A DNA stretch of 64,000 bases from Catenulispora sp. MAP5-51 (GTDB lineage Bacteria > Actinomycetota > Actinomycetes > Streptomycetales > Catenulisporaceae), in contig NZ_JBGCCH010000002.1 of NCBI RefSeq assembly GCF_041261205.1, positions 434,001 to 498,000 on the forward strand. The letters are read 5' to 3'. The translations under genes and the position numbers were made by a program. Within the stretch, counting starts at the first letter, position 1, and each line of letters opens with the position of its first letter. The notes under the pieces are model-generated. The model worked only from the letters and a program-made list of their open reading frames with translations, had not been told where the DNA came from and searched no databases. Shown in pieces: positions 55,143 to 63,655 of the stretch.

Positions 55143-56632
55143 CCACGCTGCCAGAGGCCGACTTGTGTCGGCTCTCCATCGCGACCCCTGCCAACGTGCT
55201 GGAACTCGCGCTGCCCACCGCGGTCCCCCTGGCGGACTTCCTACCAGCAATCTTGAGCTTCGCCGGTCCCGAGCTGGCCGACGCCGGCCTGGCCCACGAC
55301 GGCTGGGTGCTCCAGCGTGTCGGCGGCGCCCCGCTGCCGGCCGCCCGCACCCTGGCCGAGCTGCAGATCCTCGACGGCGAGACGCTCTACCTGCGGCCGC
55401 GCCGCGCCACCGCGCCGACCGCCGTCTTCGACGACGCCGTGGACGGCCTGGCGACCGCGGTGCGCGAACGCGAGGACCGGCTGCGCGAGGGTGCCGGCCG
55501 CTGGGCCGGACCGGTACTCGGCACGGTGGCGCTGGCCGCCGGGGCGGCGGGTGTGGCGGCCGGCTCCGGCCCGGTCGGGCAACGCGCCGGGATCGCCGGC
55601 GCGGTGGCCGTCCTGGTCCTGATCGCCTCGGCGGTCGCCGGCCGCGTGATGGCCGCGCGGCCGACCGCCACCGCGCTCGGCGTCGCCGCCGTCGGCTGGG
55701 CCGCGCTCGGCGGCTGGCTCGCGGCGGACACCTTCGCGCACTCGATGACGCACCCGGAATCGGCGTCCGCGCTGTGGGCCGGGGCGGCGGCGCTGCTGGC
55801 CTCCGCCGGCGCCGCCGCGGCGGTCGGCGGATCGGTCGACACCGCCGGGCACTTGGCGGCCGCGCCGCGCCGGTCGCAGACCGGGACCGCCGTCCTGGAC
55901 GAGCCGGTGGCCGACGCCAGCGGCCTGGAACCCTTCGCCACCACGGCGGTCGTCGCGTTCGGCACGGTCGTGGCCGGGGCACTCGGCGTCGGCCTGAACC
56001 GCGCGCTGACCCAGACCACGGTGCTCTCGGCCGTGATCGGGCTCGCATTCGTCCTCGCGGTACCCCGGCTCGCGTTCCGCCTTGCCGGACAACGGCTTCC
56101 GGCCTTGCCCGCCACGGCCGAGCGGATCCAGGTCGACCTGCCGGCCCGCGGCCAGGCGGACCTGTGGGCGACCTCGGCGCGCGTCGATCGGATCATGGCG
56201 GCCCTGCTGCTCGGCAGCGGACTGCTCGCGGTCGGCGGGGCGACCCCGGCCGCCGGGCACGGGGTGCTCGGCGCCCTGGCCGCCGCCGACCTGGGCGTGG
56301 CCTTCCTGTTGCGGGCCCGCGTGTTCGCCCGCACCGCTCTCAGGCTGCTGATGCAGAGCATCGGGATGCTCGTGCTGGCCGGCGCCGCCTGGCGCGCGTC
56401 CGCCACCGGGCACACCCACACCGGCACCGTCGGCGTCACCGCCGGGATCGCCGTCGCCACGCTGCTGATCGGGCTCATCGCGGCCTCGGTCGGGCCCCGG
56501 CAGGCCAGCGACGACCCGCCGTACGCGGCGCGCGCCGCCGACATCTGCGAGTACTTCGTGCTGATCGCGCTGGTACCGCTGGCGCTCGGGGTGCTAGGCG
56601 CCTTCGGCTGGGCGCGCGGACTGGCGGGCTGA
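55130..56632 (+). CDS. eccD: Type VII secretion membrane channel component EccD
   Basis: A 500-residue integral membrane protein. Residues 1-85 are a ubiquitin-like domain (LSIATPANVLELALPTAVPL, then GWVLQRVGGAPLPAARTLAE and DGETLYLRPR), followed by about 11 hydrophobic helices, the standard EccD arrangement. It forms the membrane pore ring with EccB and EccC. TTG 55130 lies in the inverted repeat with AAGGAAAG 13 bases upstream; GTG 55103 is a possible alternative. eccB starts three bases after its stop. Confidence 0.93.
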   Translation: MSIRATLPEADLCRLSIATPANVLELALPTAVPLADFLPAILSFAGPELADAGLAHDGWVLQRVGGAPLPAARTLAELQILDGETLYLRPRRATAPTAVFDDAVDGLATAVREREDRLREGAGRWAGPVLGTVALAAGAAGVAAGSGPVGQRAGIAGAVAVLVLIASAVAGRVMAARPTATALGVAAVGWAALGGWLAADTFAHSMTHPESASALWAGAAALLASAGAAAAVGGSVDTAGHLAAAPRRSQTGTAVLDEPVADASGLEPFATTAVVAFGTVVAGALGVGLNRALTQTTVLSAVIGLAFVLAVPRLAFRLAGQRLPALPATAERIQVDLPARGQADLWATSARVDRIMAALLLGSGLLAVGGATPAAGHGVLGALAAADLGVAFLLRARVFARTALRLLMQSIGMLVLAGAAWRASATGHTHTGTVGVTAGIAVATLLIGLIAASVGPRQASDDPPYAARAADICEYFVLIALVPLALGVLGAFGWARGLAG

Positions 56633-56635
56633 GAC

Positions 56636-58060
56636 GTGGCGACACGGCGGCAGGAACTGCAGGCCCACCGGTTCATGGTGCGGCGGCTGACCGCGGGGCT
56701 GGTCAACGGCGACCCCGGCGCCGCGCAGCCCCCGGCGCAGCGGCTGAGGGCGGGGCTGTTCCTCGGGACGGCGGTCGGAGTGCTGGGAATCGGCGGGGCG
56801 GCCGTGGTCGGCCTGATCTCGCCGAAGACCGATGCCTCCTGGCGGGACGGCCAGTCGGTGGTGGTGGAACAGGGTTCTTACAACCAGTACCTCTACACCG
56901 ACGGGGCACTGCACCAGGTCCTCAATCAGGCCTCGGCGATGCTGGCACTGCCGAAGTACGCGGTGCGCGCCGTCCCGGCCTCGGCGCTGAAGAACGTGCC
57001 GCGCGGCACCCCGGTGGGGATCATCGGCGCGCCCGCGGACGTGCCGGACCCCGCCGCGCTGATCGGCGGTCCGTGGACGGTGTGCTCCTCGGCCGGCCCC
57101 GACGGCAAGGCCCAGGTCTCCGCGGCGCTCGGCGTCGAGGTCGCGGGCACCGATGTGGCCGACGGCCAGGCGCTGTACGTCGGCGTCGGCGACGCCCGGT
57201 ACCTGGTCTGGGGCGGGCAGCGGCATCTGCTGAAGGCCCCGCTGGCGACGATGACGGCCTTCCAGATGACCGCGGCGCAGGCGACGGCGGTCGGCGCGGC
57301 CTGGCTCAACGCGGTGCCGGCCGGATCGGACATCGCGCCGCTGAGCGTCGGGGCCCGGACCGCCTCGGCCGGTCTGGGGACGGTCGGGGACCTGTACACC
57401 TACCAGGACGCCAGCGGCAGCTACGAGTACGTCGTCACGGCTCAGGGCCTGACGCCGGTGAGCCCGACGCAAGCCGCACTCCTGCGCGCCGGCGGTTCTC
57501 CGGCGCCGCGTCCGCTGGACCCGAACCGGCTCGTCGCGGCGAAGCAGCAGAACCAGGTGACCGCCACGCTCCCCGGCGACCTGCCGGCCGCGCTGCCGAC
57601 ACTCGCCGCAGGCTCCGGTTCGGGTCTGGGTCTGGGGCCGGGTCAGAACGGAGCCGCCGGCGGCGCGAACGCGGTGTGCCTTGAGGAGACGCCGGCTTCG
57701 GACCCGACGGCCGCGCCGGTCTACCGGCTCCGATCGGTCACCGCGTCGGCTGTCGATGCGGCCGGCGCCTGGAGCGCCACCGACGCCGCCGACAGCGGCG
57801 CCGGCCGCGCGGACCGCGTCCTGGTCCGGCCCGGCGCCGGCGCCCTGGCGACCTCGACGGCCGGCGGTGTGGCTCAACTCCTCAGCGCGGTCGGCGAACG
57901 CTTCCCGGTGGCCTCCAAGGACGACCTCGGCCGCCTCGGCTACGCGTCGGCCACCCCGGCGTCCGTCCCGGCCCCGATCCTCGACCTGTTCCCCGAAGGA
58001 CCCGCGCTCGATGCGAACGACGCGCGGACACCTAGGCCCGCTACCGTGTCAGCGCCATGA
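56636..58060 (+). CDS. eccB: Type VII secretion protein EccB
   Basis: A 474-residue EccB: MATRRQELQAHRFMVRRLTAGLV is the diagnostic cytosolic start, one membrane helix lies at about 40-62, and the rest is the external propeller-like domain with VPRGTPVGIIGAPADVP and GDLYTYQDASGSYEYVV, with a conserved Cys pair (WTVCSS and NAVCLEE). GTG start. Probably in one operon with eccD and the following membrane protein gene. Confidence 0.94.
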   Translation: MATRRQELQAHRFMVRRLTAGLVNGDPGAAQPPAQRLRAGLFLGTAVGVLGIGGAAVVGLISPKTDASWRDGQSVVVEQGSYNQYLYTDGALHQVLNQASAMLALPKYAVRAVPASALKNVPRGTPVGIIGAPADVPDPAALIGGPWTVCSSAGPDGKAQVSAALGVEVAGTDVADGQALYVGVGDARYLVWGGQRHLLKAPLATMTAFQMTAAQATAVGAAWLNAVPAGSDIAPLSVGARTASAGLGTVGDLYTYQDASGSYEYVVTAQGLTPVSPTQAALLRAGGSPAPRPLDPNRLVAAKQQNQVTATLPGDLPAALPTLAAGSGSGLGLGPGQNGAAGGANAVCLEETPASDPTAAPVYRLRSVTASAVDAAGAWSATDAADSGAGRADRVLVRPGAGALATSTAGGVAQLLSAVGERFPVASKDDLGRLGYASATPASVPAPILDLFPEGPALDANDARTPRPATVSAP

Positions 58061-58091
58061 TCGCCCGACCGCCAGCGAGGAGGAAGCGCCG

Positions 58092-59276
58092 ATGGCGTTT
58101 GACGAGGACGGAACCGAGCGCGAAACCGTTCCCCTGCCCGACGCGGAAGCCGCACACGACGATCTGAACTCCGAGGCCGGACTCGATGGCGATGTCGACA
58201 GCATCACCGTCACCAGCTCCCGAGCCGGCGGCGAGCCCGCCGGTGAGCCCGATGACGGACCCGGCGATGAGCCCAGAGACGAGCCCGCGGATGAGCTCGA
58301 AGACGAGGGCGAATCGGCAAGCCGGTGGCCGGATGCCGCACCCGCCGGCCGTTCCAAGGGCCTGATCGCCGCCGCGGTGGCCGGGGTGCTGGTGGTCGGC
58401 GGCGCCGTCGCGGCGACCGTCGGCGGCGGCTCGGGCAAGGGCGCCGACAAGTCGGCCGCCCCCACCGCCGGACTGGTCGGCCAGCAGGTGCCCAGCAGCG
58501 GCGACGGCGGCTACGCCAGCGGCGCGACCGGCGATTCGCCGTGGGTGTGGCAGACCGGGCAGCAGACGGCCAAGTACCCCGGCGCGACCACCGGGACCGG
58601 GACCGGGTCCTCGGCCGGCGCGCCGAAGCCGACCGGCGCAGGTTCCACGTCCGGTCCGGGCTCGCAGTCCTCGGGCCCGGGGTTGGCGCAGCGCAGCTCC
58701 TCCGCGCCCGGTGCCCCGCCCGCCCCGTCGTCGTCCGCAGGCGGACCCGCGACCCCGCCGGCGTCGGCGCCGCCGGCGACCTTCACGCTGGTGGCCGGCC
58801 CCGGCTGTCCGGGACTGGCCGGGAACGGCGGCTACAGCTCGGTCGGCTCCGGCGCCAGTTCCGGCTGGGGCAGCAACGGCAGCGGCGGATGGGGAAGCGA
58901 CGGCTGCGACGGCTCGATGCAGTCGATGCCGATGACCGGCGACGCGACCAACGGCTCCAACCGCGCGGTCTGGTCTTTCGGCAGCGGCACCGCGCAGGCC
59001 GCGTCGTGCACCGTGAGCGTCTACGTGCCCTGGGACGGCAAGGCCACCGACACCGGCGGCACCGCGGCGGACTACCAGGTCGCCGAAGGCCCCTCCGACA
59101 CCACGGTCGCCGACTACACCGTGAACCAGAACACGGCCCACGGAAAGTGGGTCACGCTGGGCACGGTCAACGTCGGCGGCGCCAGTGTGAAGCTGCGCCT
59201 GCTCGACCACGGCGTCGACTACCCGGCGGGCTGGCGCTACGGGATCTCGGCGGCCAGATTGCAGTGCACGGCCTGA
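58092..59276 (+). CDS. Membrane-anchored protein with golvesin-like C-terminal domain
   Basis: A 394-residue protein: an acidic cytosolic N-terminus (about 1-90, with GEPAGEPDDGPGDEPRDEPA repeats), one membrane helix (GLIAAAVAGVLVVGGAVAAT), a Ser/Gly/Pro-rich extracellular stalk, a Gly/Trp repeat (SSGWGSNGSGGWGSDGCDG), and a C-terminal beta domain AVWSFGSGTAQAASCTVSVYV to WVTLGTVNVGGASVKLRLLD resembling golvesin or xanthan-lyase CBD-like modules. It likely contacts the wall or a polysaccharide. Good GAGGAGG upstream. Position suggests a role with the secretion machine; function unknown. Confidence 0.75.
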   Translation: MAFDEDGTERETVPLPDAEAAHDDLNSEAGLDGDVDSITVTSSRAGGEPAGEPDDGPGDEPRDEPADELEDEGESASRWPDAAPAGRSKGLIAAAVAGVLVVGGAVAATVGGGSGKGADKSAAPTAGLVGQQVPSSGDGGYASGATGDSPWVWQTGQQTAKYPGATTGTGTGSSAGAPKPTGAGSTSGPGSQSSGPGLAQRSSSAPGAPPAPSSSAGGPATPPASAPPATFTLVAGPGCPGLAGNGGYSSVGSGASSGWGSNGSGGWGSDGCDGSMQSMPMTGDATNGSNRAVWSFGSGTAQAASCTVSVYVPWDGKATDTGGTAADYQVAEGPSDTTVADYTVNQNTAHGKWVTLGTVNVGGASVKLRLLDHGVDYPAGWRYGISAARLQCTA

Positions 59277-59308
59277 GCTCCCTGAACTCCCTGAGCTCCC
59301 TGAGCAAT
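59273..59308. repeat. Four 9-bp units over the stop codon of the golvesin-like gene
   Basis: CTGAGCTCC at 59273, CTGAACTCC at 59282, CTGAGCTCC at 59291 and CTGAGCAAT at 59300. The TGA of the first unit is the stop codon; every unit supplies another TGA in the same frame. Confidence 0.75.
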
Positions 59309-59352
59309 CCCGGCGGGGGCGGATCCGGCGAGTGGGGCACGCCGGCTCCGCC

Positions 59353-60051
59353 TCACGCCGCCGTCAGCCGGTGGAACGACTCCGGCGTCACCATGCGGTA
59401 GCCGACCCCGCGCACCGTGGAGATCATCCCGGGCAGGGCGATCTTCGCGCGCAGCGAGGCCACGTGCACCTCCAGCGAACGCTCCGCGCCCTCCCAGCCG
59501 GCCGGCCACAGCTGGGCCACCAGCTCCTCGCGCGGCACCGCGCGCCCGAGCTGCCGCAACAGCACGAGCAGCAGCTGGTACTCCTTGGGGCGCAGATCGA
59601 TGCGGGTGCCGTGGACCGTGACCGCCCGGGAGTCCTCGACCACCACCAGCGGGCCGGCCGTGAGCCGGCGCGGCGGGCCGGCCGGCGCGACCGGGGCCGC
59701 CGGCTGCTCGCGGCCCGGCGCCACCGCCAGCCGCAGCCGGGCCGCCAGCTCCTGCAGGCCGAACGGCTGGACCGCGTAGTCGTCGATGCCCGCCTCGTGC
59801 CCGCGCAGCCAGGCCTGCAGGTCCACACGCTGCGTCACCGCGATGATCGGCGCCTGGGTACGGCGCCGCAGACGCCGCACGTATGCCAGGACCTCGTTGT
59901 CGACCACGCCGCAGTCCAGCAGCACCACATCAGCCGCGACCTGCGGATCGGCGTCCGCGTCGGTTTCGCGGACGTCGAACCCCAATATCCCCAGACCGCC
60001 GCTGATCGTGCGGCTGCGCCGCCGACCCAGACCGGTCACCAGAACTCTCAT
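59353..60051 (-). CDS. OmpR/PhoB-type regulator with degenerate receiver
   Basis: A 232-residue protein. The N-terminal receiver-like domain keeps the Asp in DVVLLDCGVV, but the acidic pair after the first strand is missing (MRVLVTGLGRRRSRTISG) and the conserved Lys is replaced by Gln (YAVQPFGLQEL), so phosphorylation is doubtful. The C-terminal winged helix is intact: RIDLRPKEYQLLLVLLRQLG, REELVAQLWP and VHVASLRAKI with ISTVRGVGYRM. It is divergent from the esx genes with about 127 bases between, and probably controls them. Confidence 0.9.
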   Translation of the reverse strand: MRVLVTGLGRRRSRTISGGLGILGFDVRETDADADPQVAADVVLLDCGVVDNEVLAYVRRLRRRTQAPIIAVTQRVDLQAWLRGHEAGIDDYAVQPFGLQELAARLRLAVAPGREQPAAPVAPAGPPRRLTAGPLVVVEDSRAVTVHGTRIDLRPKEYQLLLVLLRQLGRAVPREELVAQLWPAGWEGAERSLEVHVASLRAKIALPGMISTVRGVGYRMVTPESFHRLTAA

Positions 60052-60178
60052 GAGTCCACTTTCGCGGGTGGCTCACCATTTGCTCAACATCTCACGGACC
60101 AGCCCTTGTTGGGTCTTGGCGGCGGCTGTTCAGATTTCAGTGACGACCGGCAGCAACGAACAGACACAGGAGCCCGCC

Positions 60179-60520
60179 ATGGTGGACCCGACACTCCAGC
60201 ACGAACACGAAGCGATGTCCCAGGCGGCCGGCGAGTTCTCGCGGGCCCTGGACGACCTGAACGGCTACGTCGCGCCGGTGCGCGCCGACCACGACGCCCT
60301 GCAGTGGCAGAGCGCGGCGGCCGACCGCTACCGCGAGCTGTTCGACCAGTGGCTGATCCAGTTCGGCGACATCTGCAAGGCCCTGGAGACCATGCGCGAG
60401 GTGCTGGGGGCCAGCGCCAAGGACTACGCCGACAACGAGGACTGGGCGGTCCAGGTGGTCAAGAGCATCGGCGGCCCGGACGACTACACCGCGGCCCAGA
60501 AGGCCCTGCTGGGCATGTGA
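60179..60520 (+). CDS. WXG100-like ESX protein with YxxxE signal
   Basis: A 113-residue helical hairpin protein of the WXG100 superfamily. The turn motif is LQWQSAAADRYRELF (W-x-S instead of W-x-G) and YADNE near residue 85 fits the YxxxD/E type VII secretion signal. It precedes a second WXG100 gene by 82 bases; such pairs form heterodimers (EsxA/EsxB-like). AGGAG lies seven bases before ATG 60179. Confidence 0.85.
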   Translation: MVDPTLQHEHEAMSQAAGEFSRALDDLNGYVAPVRADHDALQWQSAAADRYRELFDQWLIQFGDICKALETMREVLGASAKDYADNEDWAVQVVKSIGGPDDYTAAQKALLGM

Positions 60521-60602
60521 TCCCGCCCCCGGGCCGCCGCGCGGCGGGCCCGGATCGCACCCCGAATGCTCAGCGACCACACCGCACCGTAAGGAGACCG
60601 TA

Positions 60603-60890
60603 ATGGCTTTCGTCGCCAACACCGACAACATGGCCCAGCTCGTCAGCACCCTGGGCGCCGCCAGCAAGAACATCGAGGACCGGCTGACCGCGCTGCAGGC
60701 CTACGGCGACCGGCTGAAGTCCACCTGGACCGGCCCCGCCGGCGACGCCTACGAGGCCCAGAAGCAGAACTGGGACCGCGCCGCGAACCAGATGAACGAG
60801 CTGCTGTCGCACTTCGGCCTGCACCTGAACAACATCACCGACGGCATCGTGACCACCGAGAACCGGGCCACCAAGCGCTGGCAGCTGTGA
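60603..60890 (+). CDS. WXG100 protein, EsxA-like
   Basis: A 95-residue WXG100 protein: two helices around STWTGPAGDAYEAQKQ (WTG motif near residue 42). It lacks a clear YxxxD/E at the C-terminus, as is usual for the partner carried passively in a heterodimer. Strong AAGGAG upstream of ATG 60603. Likely secreted with the preceding protein. Confidence 0.92.
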   Translation: MAFVANTDNMAQLVSTLGAASKNIEDRLTALQAYGDRLKSTWTGPAGDAYEAQKQNWDRAANQMNELLSHFGLHLNNITDGIVTTENRATKRWQL

Positions 60891-60941
60891 CGCCGGCCAC
60901 CCCCGCCAACCAGTCCGCGAGCTCGAGAGTAGGAGACGGTC

Positions 60942-61568
60942 GTGAGCACCGATTCCGGTGACGATTGGAATGTCGGTTCCCACACCGCCATCCCGGGGCC
61001 GACCATCGGCACCGTGGCGGCCGACAGCGACGCGATCAAGGCTCTGGCCGACTGGTTCGAGAAGACGCTGACCGCCGACGGCGGGCTGTTCACGGCCGGG
61101 GTGTCGTGGCTGGTGGACTGCTCGGCGACCGGCGGCTACTCCGGCGCGGCGCTGCGGTACGACCTGTACGCCGGGCGCAGTTCCGGCAAGGGCAGCGCGC
61201 TGGCCGGCCCCGACGTCACCTCGGTCGGCATCCTGCCGGGCTACGCGAAGGACGACACCTACATCGCGAGCGCCTACAACCTGAAGAACACGGTCGACAC
61301 GCAGCTCTCGACGATCTACACGAAGCTGAACCAGGACCCGAACAGCACCCAGATGTCCGACGGGAACCTCTACACGATGGTCTCGATGCTGGCCGACACG
61401 CTGAAGAAGGTCGCCGAGGACTACGACAAGGGCGACGCGCAGATCGAGACCGACCTGCAGGCTCTGGGGAACGCGCTGACGGACAACCTGAACAACTACC
61501 TGAACAACCACGGCGGATCGGGGCCCGGATCCGGGAACGGCAACGGCAACGGCAACGGAGGTTCGTGA
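60942..61568 (+). CDS. ESX-associated protein with YxxxD motif
   Basis: A 208-residue protein, not recognised by name. It has a helical region (IKALADWFEKTLTADGG) and a second (LYTMVSMLADTLKKVAEDYD) with YDKGD fitting the type VII signal, and a Gly/Asn-rich tail. There is no clear WxG turn. Its stop overlaps the next gene start by one base (TGATG). The GTG start follows GTAGGAGACGGTC. By position it is probably a substrate or chaperone of the system. Confidence 0.7.
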   Translation: MSTDSGDDWNVGSHTAIPGPTIGTVAADSDAIKALADWFEKTLTADGGLFTAGVSWLVDCSATGGYSGAALRYDLYAGRSSGKGSALAGPDVTSVGILPGYAKDDTYIASAYNLKNTVDTQLSTIYTKLNQDPNSTQMSDGNLYTMVSMLADTLKKVAEDYDKGDAQIETDLQALGNALTDNLNNYLNNHGGSGPGSGNGNGNGNGGS

Positions 61569-62263
61569 TGGCCGACCAGTACACACCGCCTCCCAAGAAG
61601 ACGCCGCCTCCGCCGCCGAAGAAGACCAGCACGTCGTCCACCAGCTTCGACGCGACGTGCAGCTACACGCTGAACGTCACGGTCGGCAACCCGCCCGGCT
61701 CCAGCGACCGGCACGACGACACCACCGCCCCGGCCACCGGCAAGGGCTTCGCCGGCTACACCTGGAACCAGGCCATCACCGCCATCGTCGGCGGCTGCGG
61801 CGACGGCTCCTACGGCGACCTGCCGCCCGAGGGCACGTGGGCCAAGCCGCTGACGCTGGAGACCGCGCACTACGCGATCCTGAGCATCCGCGAGATGATG
61901 GACAACTACGTCACCGCGGTCAACACCGCCCGGGACAGCATCCTGAAGAGCTGGAAGGGCCCGGCGGCGGACGCGTTCAAGACGGTCCTGAAGGCGTTCA
62001 CGGACTACATCACCGCGCTGTCGACGGAGATGCACAAGTACAACGAGGCCGGGCCGAACAACCTGCTGCACATCGCGCACATGAACCAGGCGATGGGCGA
62101 CGCGGCCGGGTTCATCTGGGCCGGCTCGACCTACGAGGACGGCCACGACCGCAAGACCCCCGTCACCCTCAGCGGCGACCTGAGCTACACCGGCACGATG
62201 CTCGGCGCCGGCGACGCGATGGTCCAGGCCTACGACGCGGCCCTGACCGCACTCAACGAGTAG
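61568..62263 (+). CDS. WXG-containing ESX-associated protein with Pro/Lys N-terminus
   Basis: A 231-residue protein. The first 20 residues are Pro/Lys repeats (PPPKKTPPPPPKKT). The middle has a WXG100-like helical hairpin with KSWKGPAADAFKTVLKAF, and the C-terminal part is helical (LHIAHMNQAMGDAAGFIWAG). The combination resembles larger WXG/LXG-type secretion substrates. Coupled to the gene before by one-base overlap; the next gene begins two bases after its stop. Confidence 0.75.
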   Translation: MADQYTPPPKKTPPPPPKKTSTSSTSFDATCSYTLNVTVGNPPGSSDRHDDTTAPATGKGFAGYTWNQAITAIVGGCGDGSYGDLPPEGTWAKPLTLETAHYAILSIREMMDNYVTAVNTARDSILKSWKGPAADAFKTVLKAFTDYITALSTEMHKYNEAGPNNLLHIAHMNQAMGDAAGFIWAGSTYEDGHDRKTPVTLSGDLSYTGTMLGAGDAMVQAYDAALTALNE

Positions 62264-62265
62264 CC

Positions 62266-63105
62266 ATGCCCTTCTTCAACGTCCAGAACACGAAGTACAA
62301 GGACCCGAGCATCACCCCGCCCCCGGACGGTGGCGGCGGCGGTGGGGGAGGCGGCGACGGCGGAGGCGGAGGCGACTTCGGCGGCGGTGGCGGCGGAGGC
62401 GGCAACTTCGGCGGGGGCGGAGGGGGCAGCGGCGACTTCGGCGGGGGCGGAGGGGGCGGCGGTTCCTTCGGCGGAGGCGGCGACCTCGGCGGCGGCGGTG
62501 GTGGTGGCGGCTCCGGCAGCTTCGGCGGAGGCGGCGACCTGGGCGGAGGCGGCCTCGGCGGCGGCCTCGGCGGCGGTTCCGGCAGCTTCGGCGGCGGCGG
62601 TGGCCTTGGAGGCGGCCTGGGCGGCGGGCTTGGCGGCGGCGGCACCAGCTTCACCCCGCCCCCGGACAGTCTGCTGTCGGGCATCCGCCCGCCGACGTCC
62701 GAGTTCTCCTCCCTGCCCCGCGACGGCTTCAGCTCCGGCGGAGGCGGCAGCGGCTCCTTCGGCGGCGGCCTGGGCGGCGGAGGCCTCGGCGGCCTCGGCG
62801 ACGGCTCCGGAACCGGCAGCGCGGGCAACTTCACCGGCACCAACGGCCCCGACCCGAGCGCCGCCGATCTGGCCGCGAAGACCGCGGCCGACGAAGCAGC
62901 CGCGGCGCGCACCGCCGAGGGCGCCGAGGGCGGCGCCATGCCCCCGATGGGCGGCATGGGCGGTATGGGCAGCGGCGGCCAGGGCCAGAACAAAGAACGC
63001 GAACACAACACCTGGCTCACCGAGGACGAGGAAGTCTGGGGCGCCCGCAGCGACGCCCTCGGCGGCGTCCTGGGCACCCTGCCCGATCCCGGCGGCCGCC
63101 GATGA
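62266..63105 (+). CDS. Gly-rich ESX-associated protein
   Basis: A 279-residue protein with residues about 22-125 almost only Gly in GGGGxFGGGG-type repeats (Asp, Ser, Asn, Leu or Phe between). A middle part has TSFTPPPDSLLSGIRPPTSE, and the C-terminus REHNTWLTEDEEVWGARSDA is a conserved ending of type VII-associated proteins in Streptomyces and relatives. It recalls PE_PGRS proteins in composition only; no PE domain. Sequence in this area is repetitive at DNA level (62328-62640) and may vary by slippage. Confidence 0.75.
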   Translation: MPFFNVQNTKYKDPSITPPPDGGGGGGGGGDGGGGGDFGGGGGGGGNFGGGGGGSGDFGGGGGGGGSFGGGGDLGGGGGGGGSGSFGGGGDLGGGGLGGGLGGGSGSFGGGGGLGGGLGGGLGGGGTSFTPPPDSLLSGIRPPTSEFSSLPRDGFSSGGGGSGSFGGGLGGGGLGGLGDGSGTGSAGNFTGTNGPDPSAADLAAKTAADEAAAARTAEGAEGGAMPPMGGMGGMGSGGQGQNKEREHNTWLTEDEEVWGARSDALGGVLGTLPDPGGRR

Positions 63106-63226
63106 GGCGTACCGCGTCCCGCGGCCCGGTCTGTACTCTCCCAAGTCACGACCGGGCCGCGGTACCGGCATGTCCGCACCCGACCGAACGCCCGCTCCTC
63201 CCCCACCACACCGAAGGCCCGCGCCC

Positions 63227-63655
63227 ATGACCTCCGGAGCCCACACCTCCGCCGACGACGTCCCTCCCGGCCACCCGCGCCTGGCGTTCGACCGCGCCAA
63301 GCTCGCCGAGCTGGTCGCCGACTCCGAGCGGCGCATGGCGGCCATCGCCGATGCCCAGAAGCGGGTCACCGAGCTGGCCGTCAGTGTGCGCTCGCGCGAC
63401 CGGTCGCTGACCGTGGGGCTGGGCGCCGGCGGCGCGCTGACCGAGCTCACCTTCCACACCGGCGCCTACCGGGACATGGCCCCGGCCGAGCTCTCACGGC
63501 TGCTGCTGGACACCGTCGCGGCCGCGCGCGCCGAGTACGCCACGCAGGTCGCCGACGTCATGGCGCCGGTGCGGGAGGGCGCGGTGCTGCCGTACGAGGA
63601 CATCATGGCCGGCAAGTTCGACATCTCGGAGTTCCTGCGCGGGGGTGCGTCGTGA
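63227..63655 (+). CDS. YbaB/EbfC family protein
   Basis: A 142-residue protein with the YbaB/EbfC-like fold, seen in HPRLAFDRAKLAELVADSER, VTELAVSVRSRDRSLTVGLG and MAPAELSRLLLDTVAAARAEYA. Such proteins dimerise and may bind DNA; copies inside ESX loci are common in actinobacteria and may act as secretion-associated proteins. Its stop overlaps the next GTG start (GTGA). An in-frame ATG at 63170 would add a Pro-rich start. Confidence 0.78.
   Translation: MTSGAHTSADDVPPGHPRLAFDRAKLAELVADSERRMAAIADAQKRVTELAVSVRSRDRSLTVGLGAGGALTELTFHTGAYRDMAPAELSRLLLDTVAAARAEYATQVADVMAPVREGAVLPYEDIMAGKFDISEFLRGGAS

Noticed and set aside
60942-61568. WXG100 assignment
   Set aside because: No W-x-G turn at the expected place; only the YxxxD motif and location support a link to secretion, so it is left as ESX-associated.
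62266-63105. PE_PGRS protein
   Set aside because: Gly-rich only; there is no PE domain, and the C-terminal WLTEDEEVWG ending indicates a different actinobacterial ESX-associated family.
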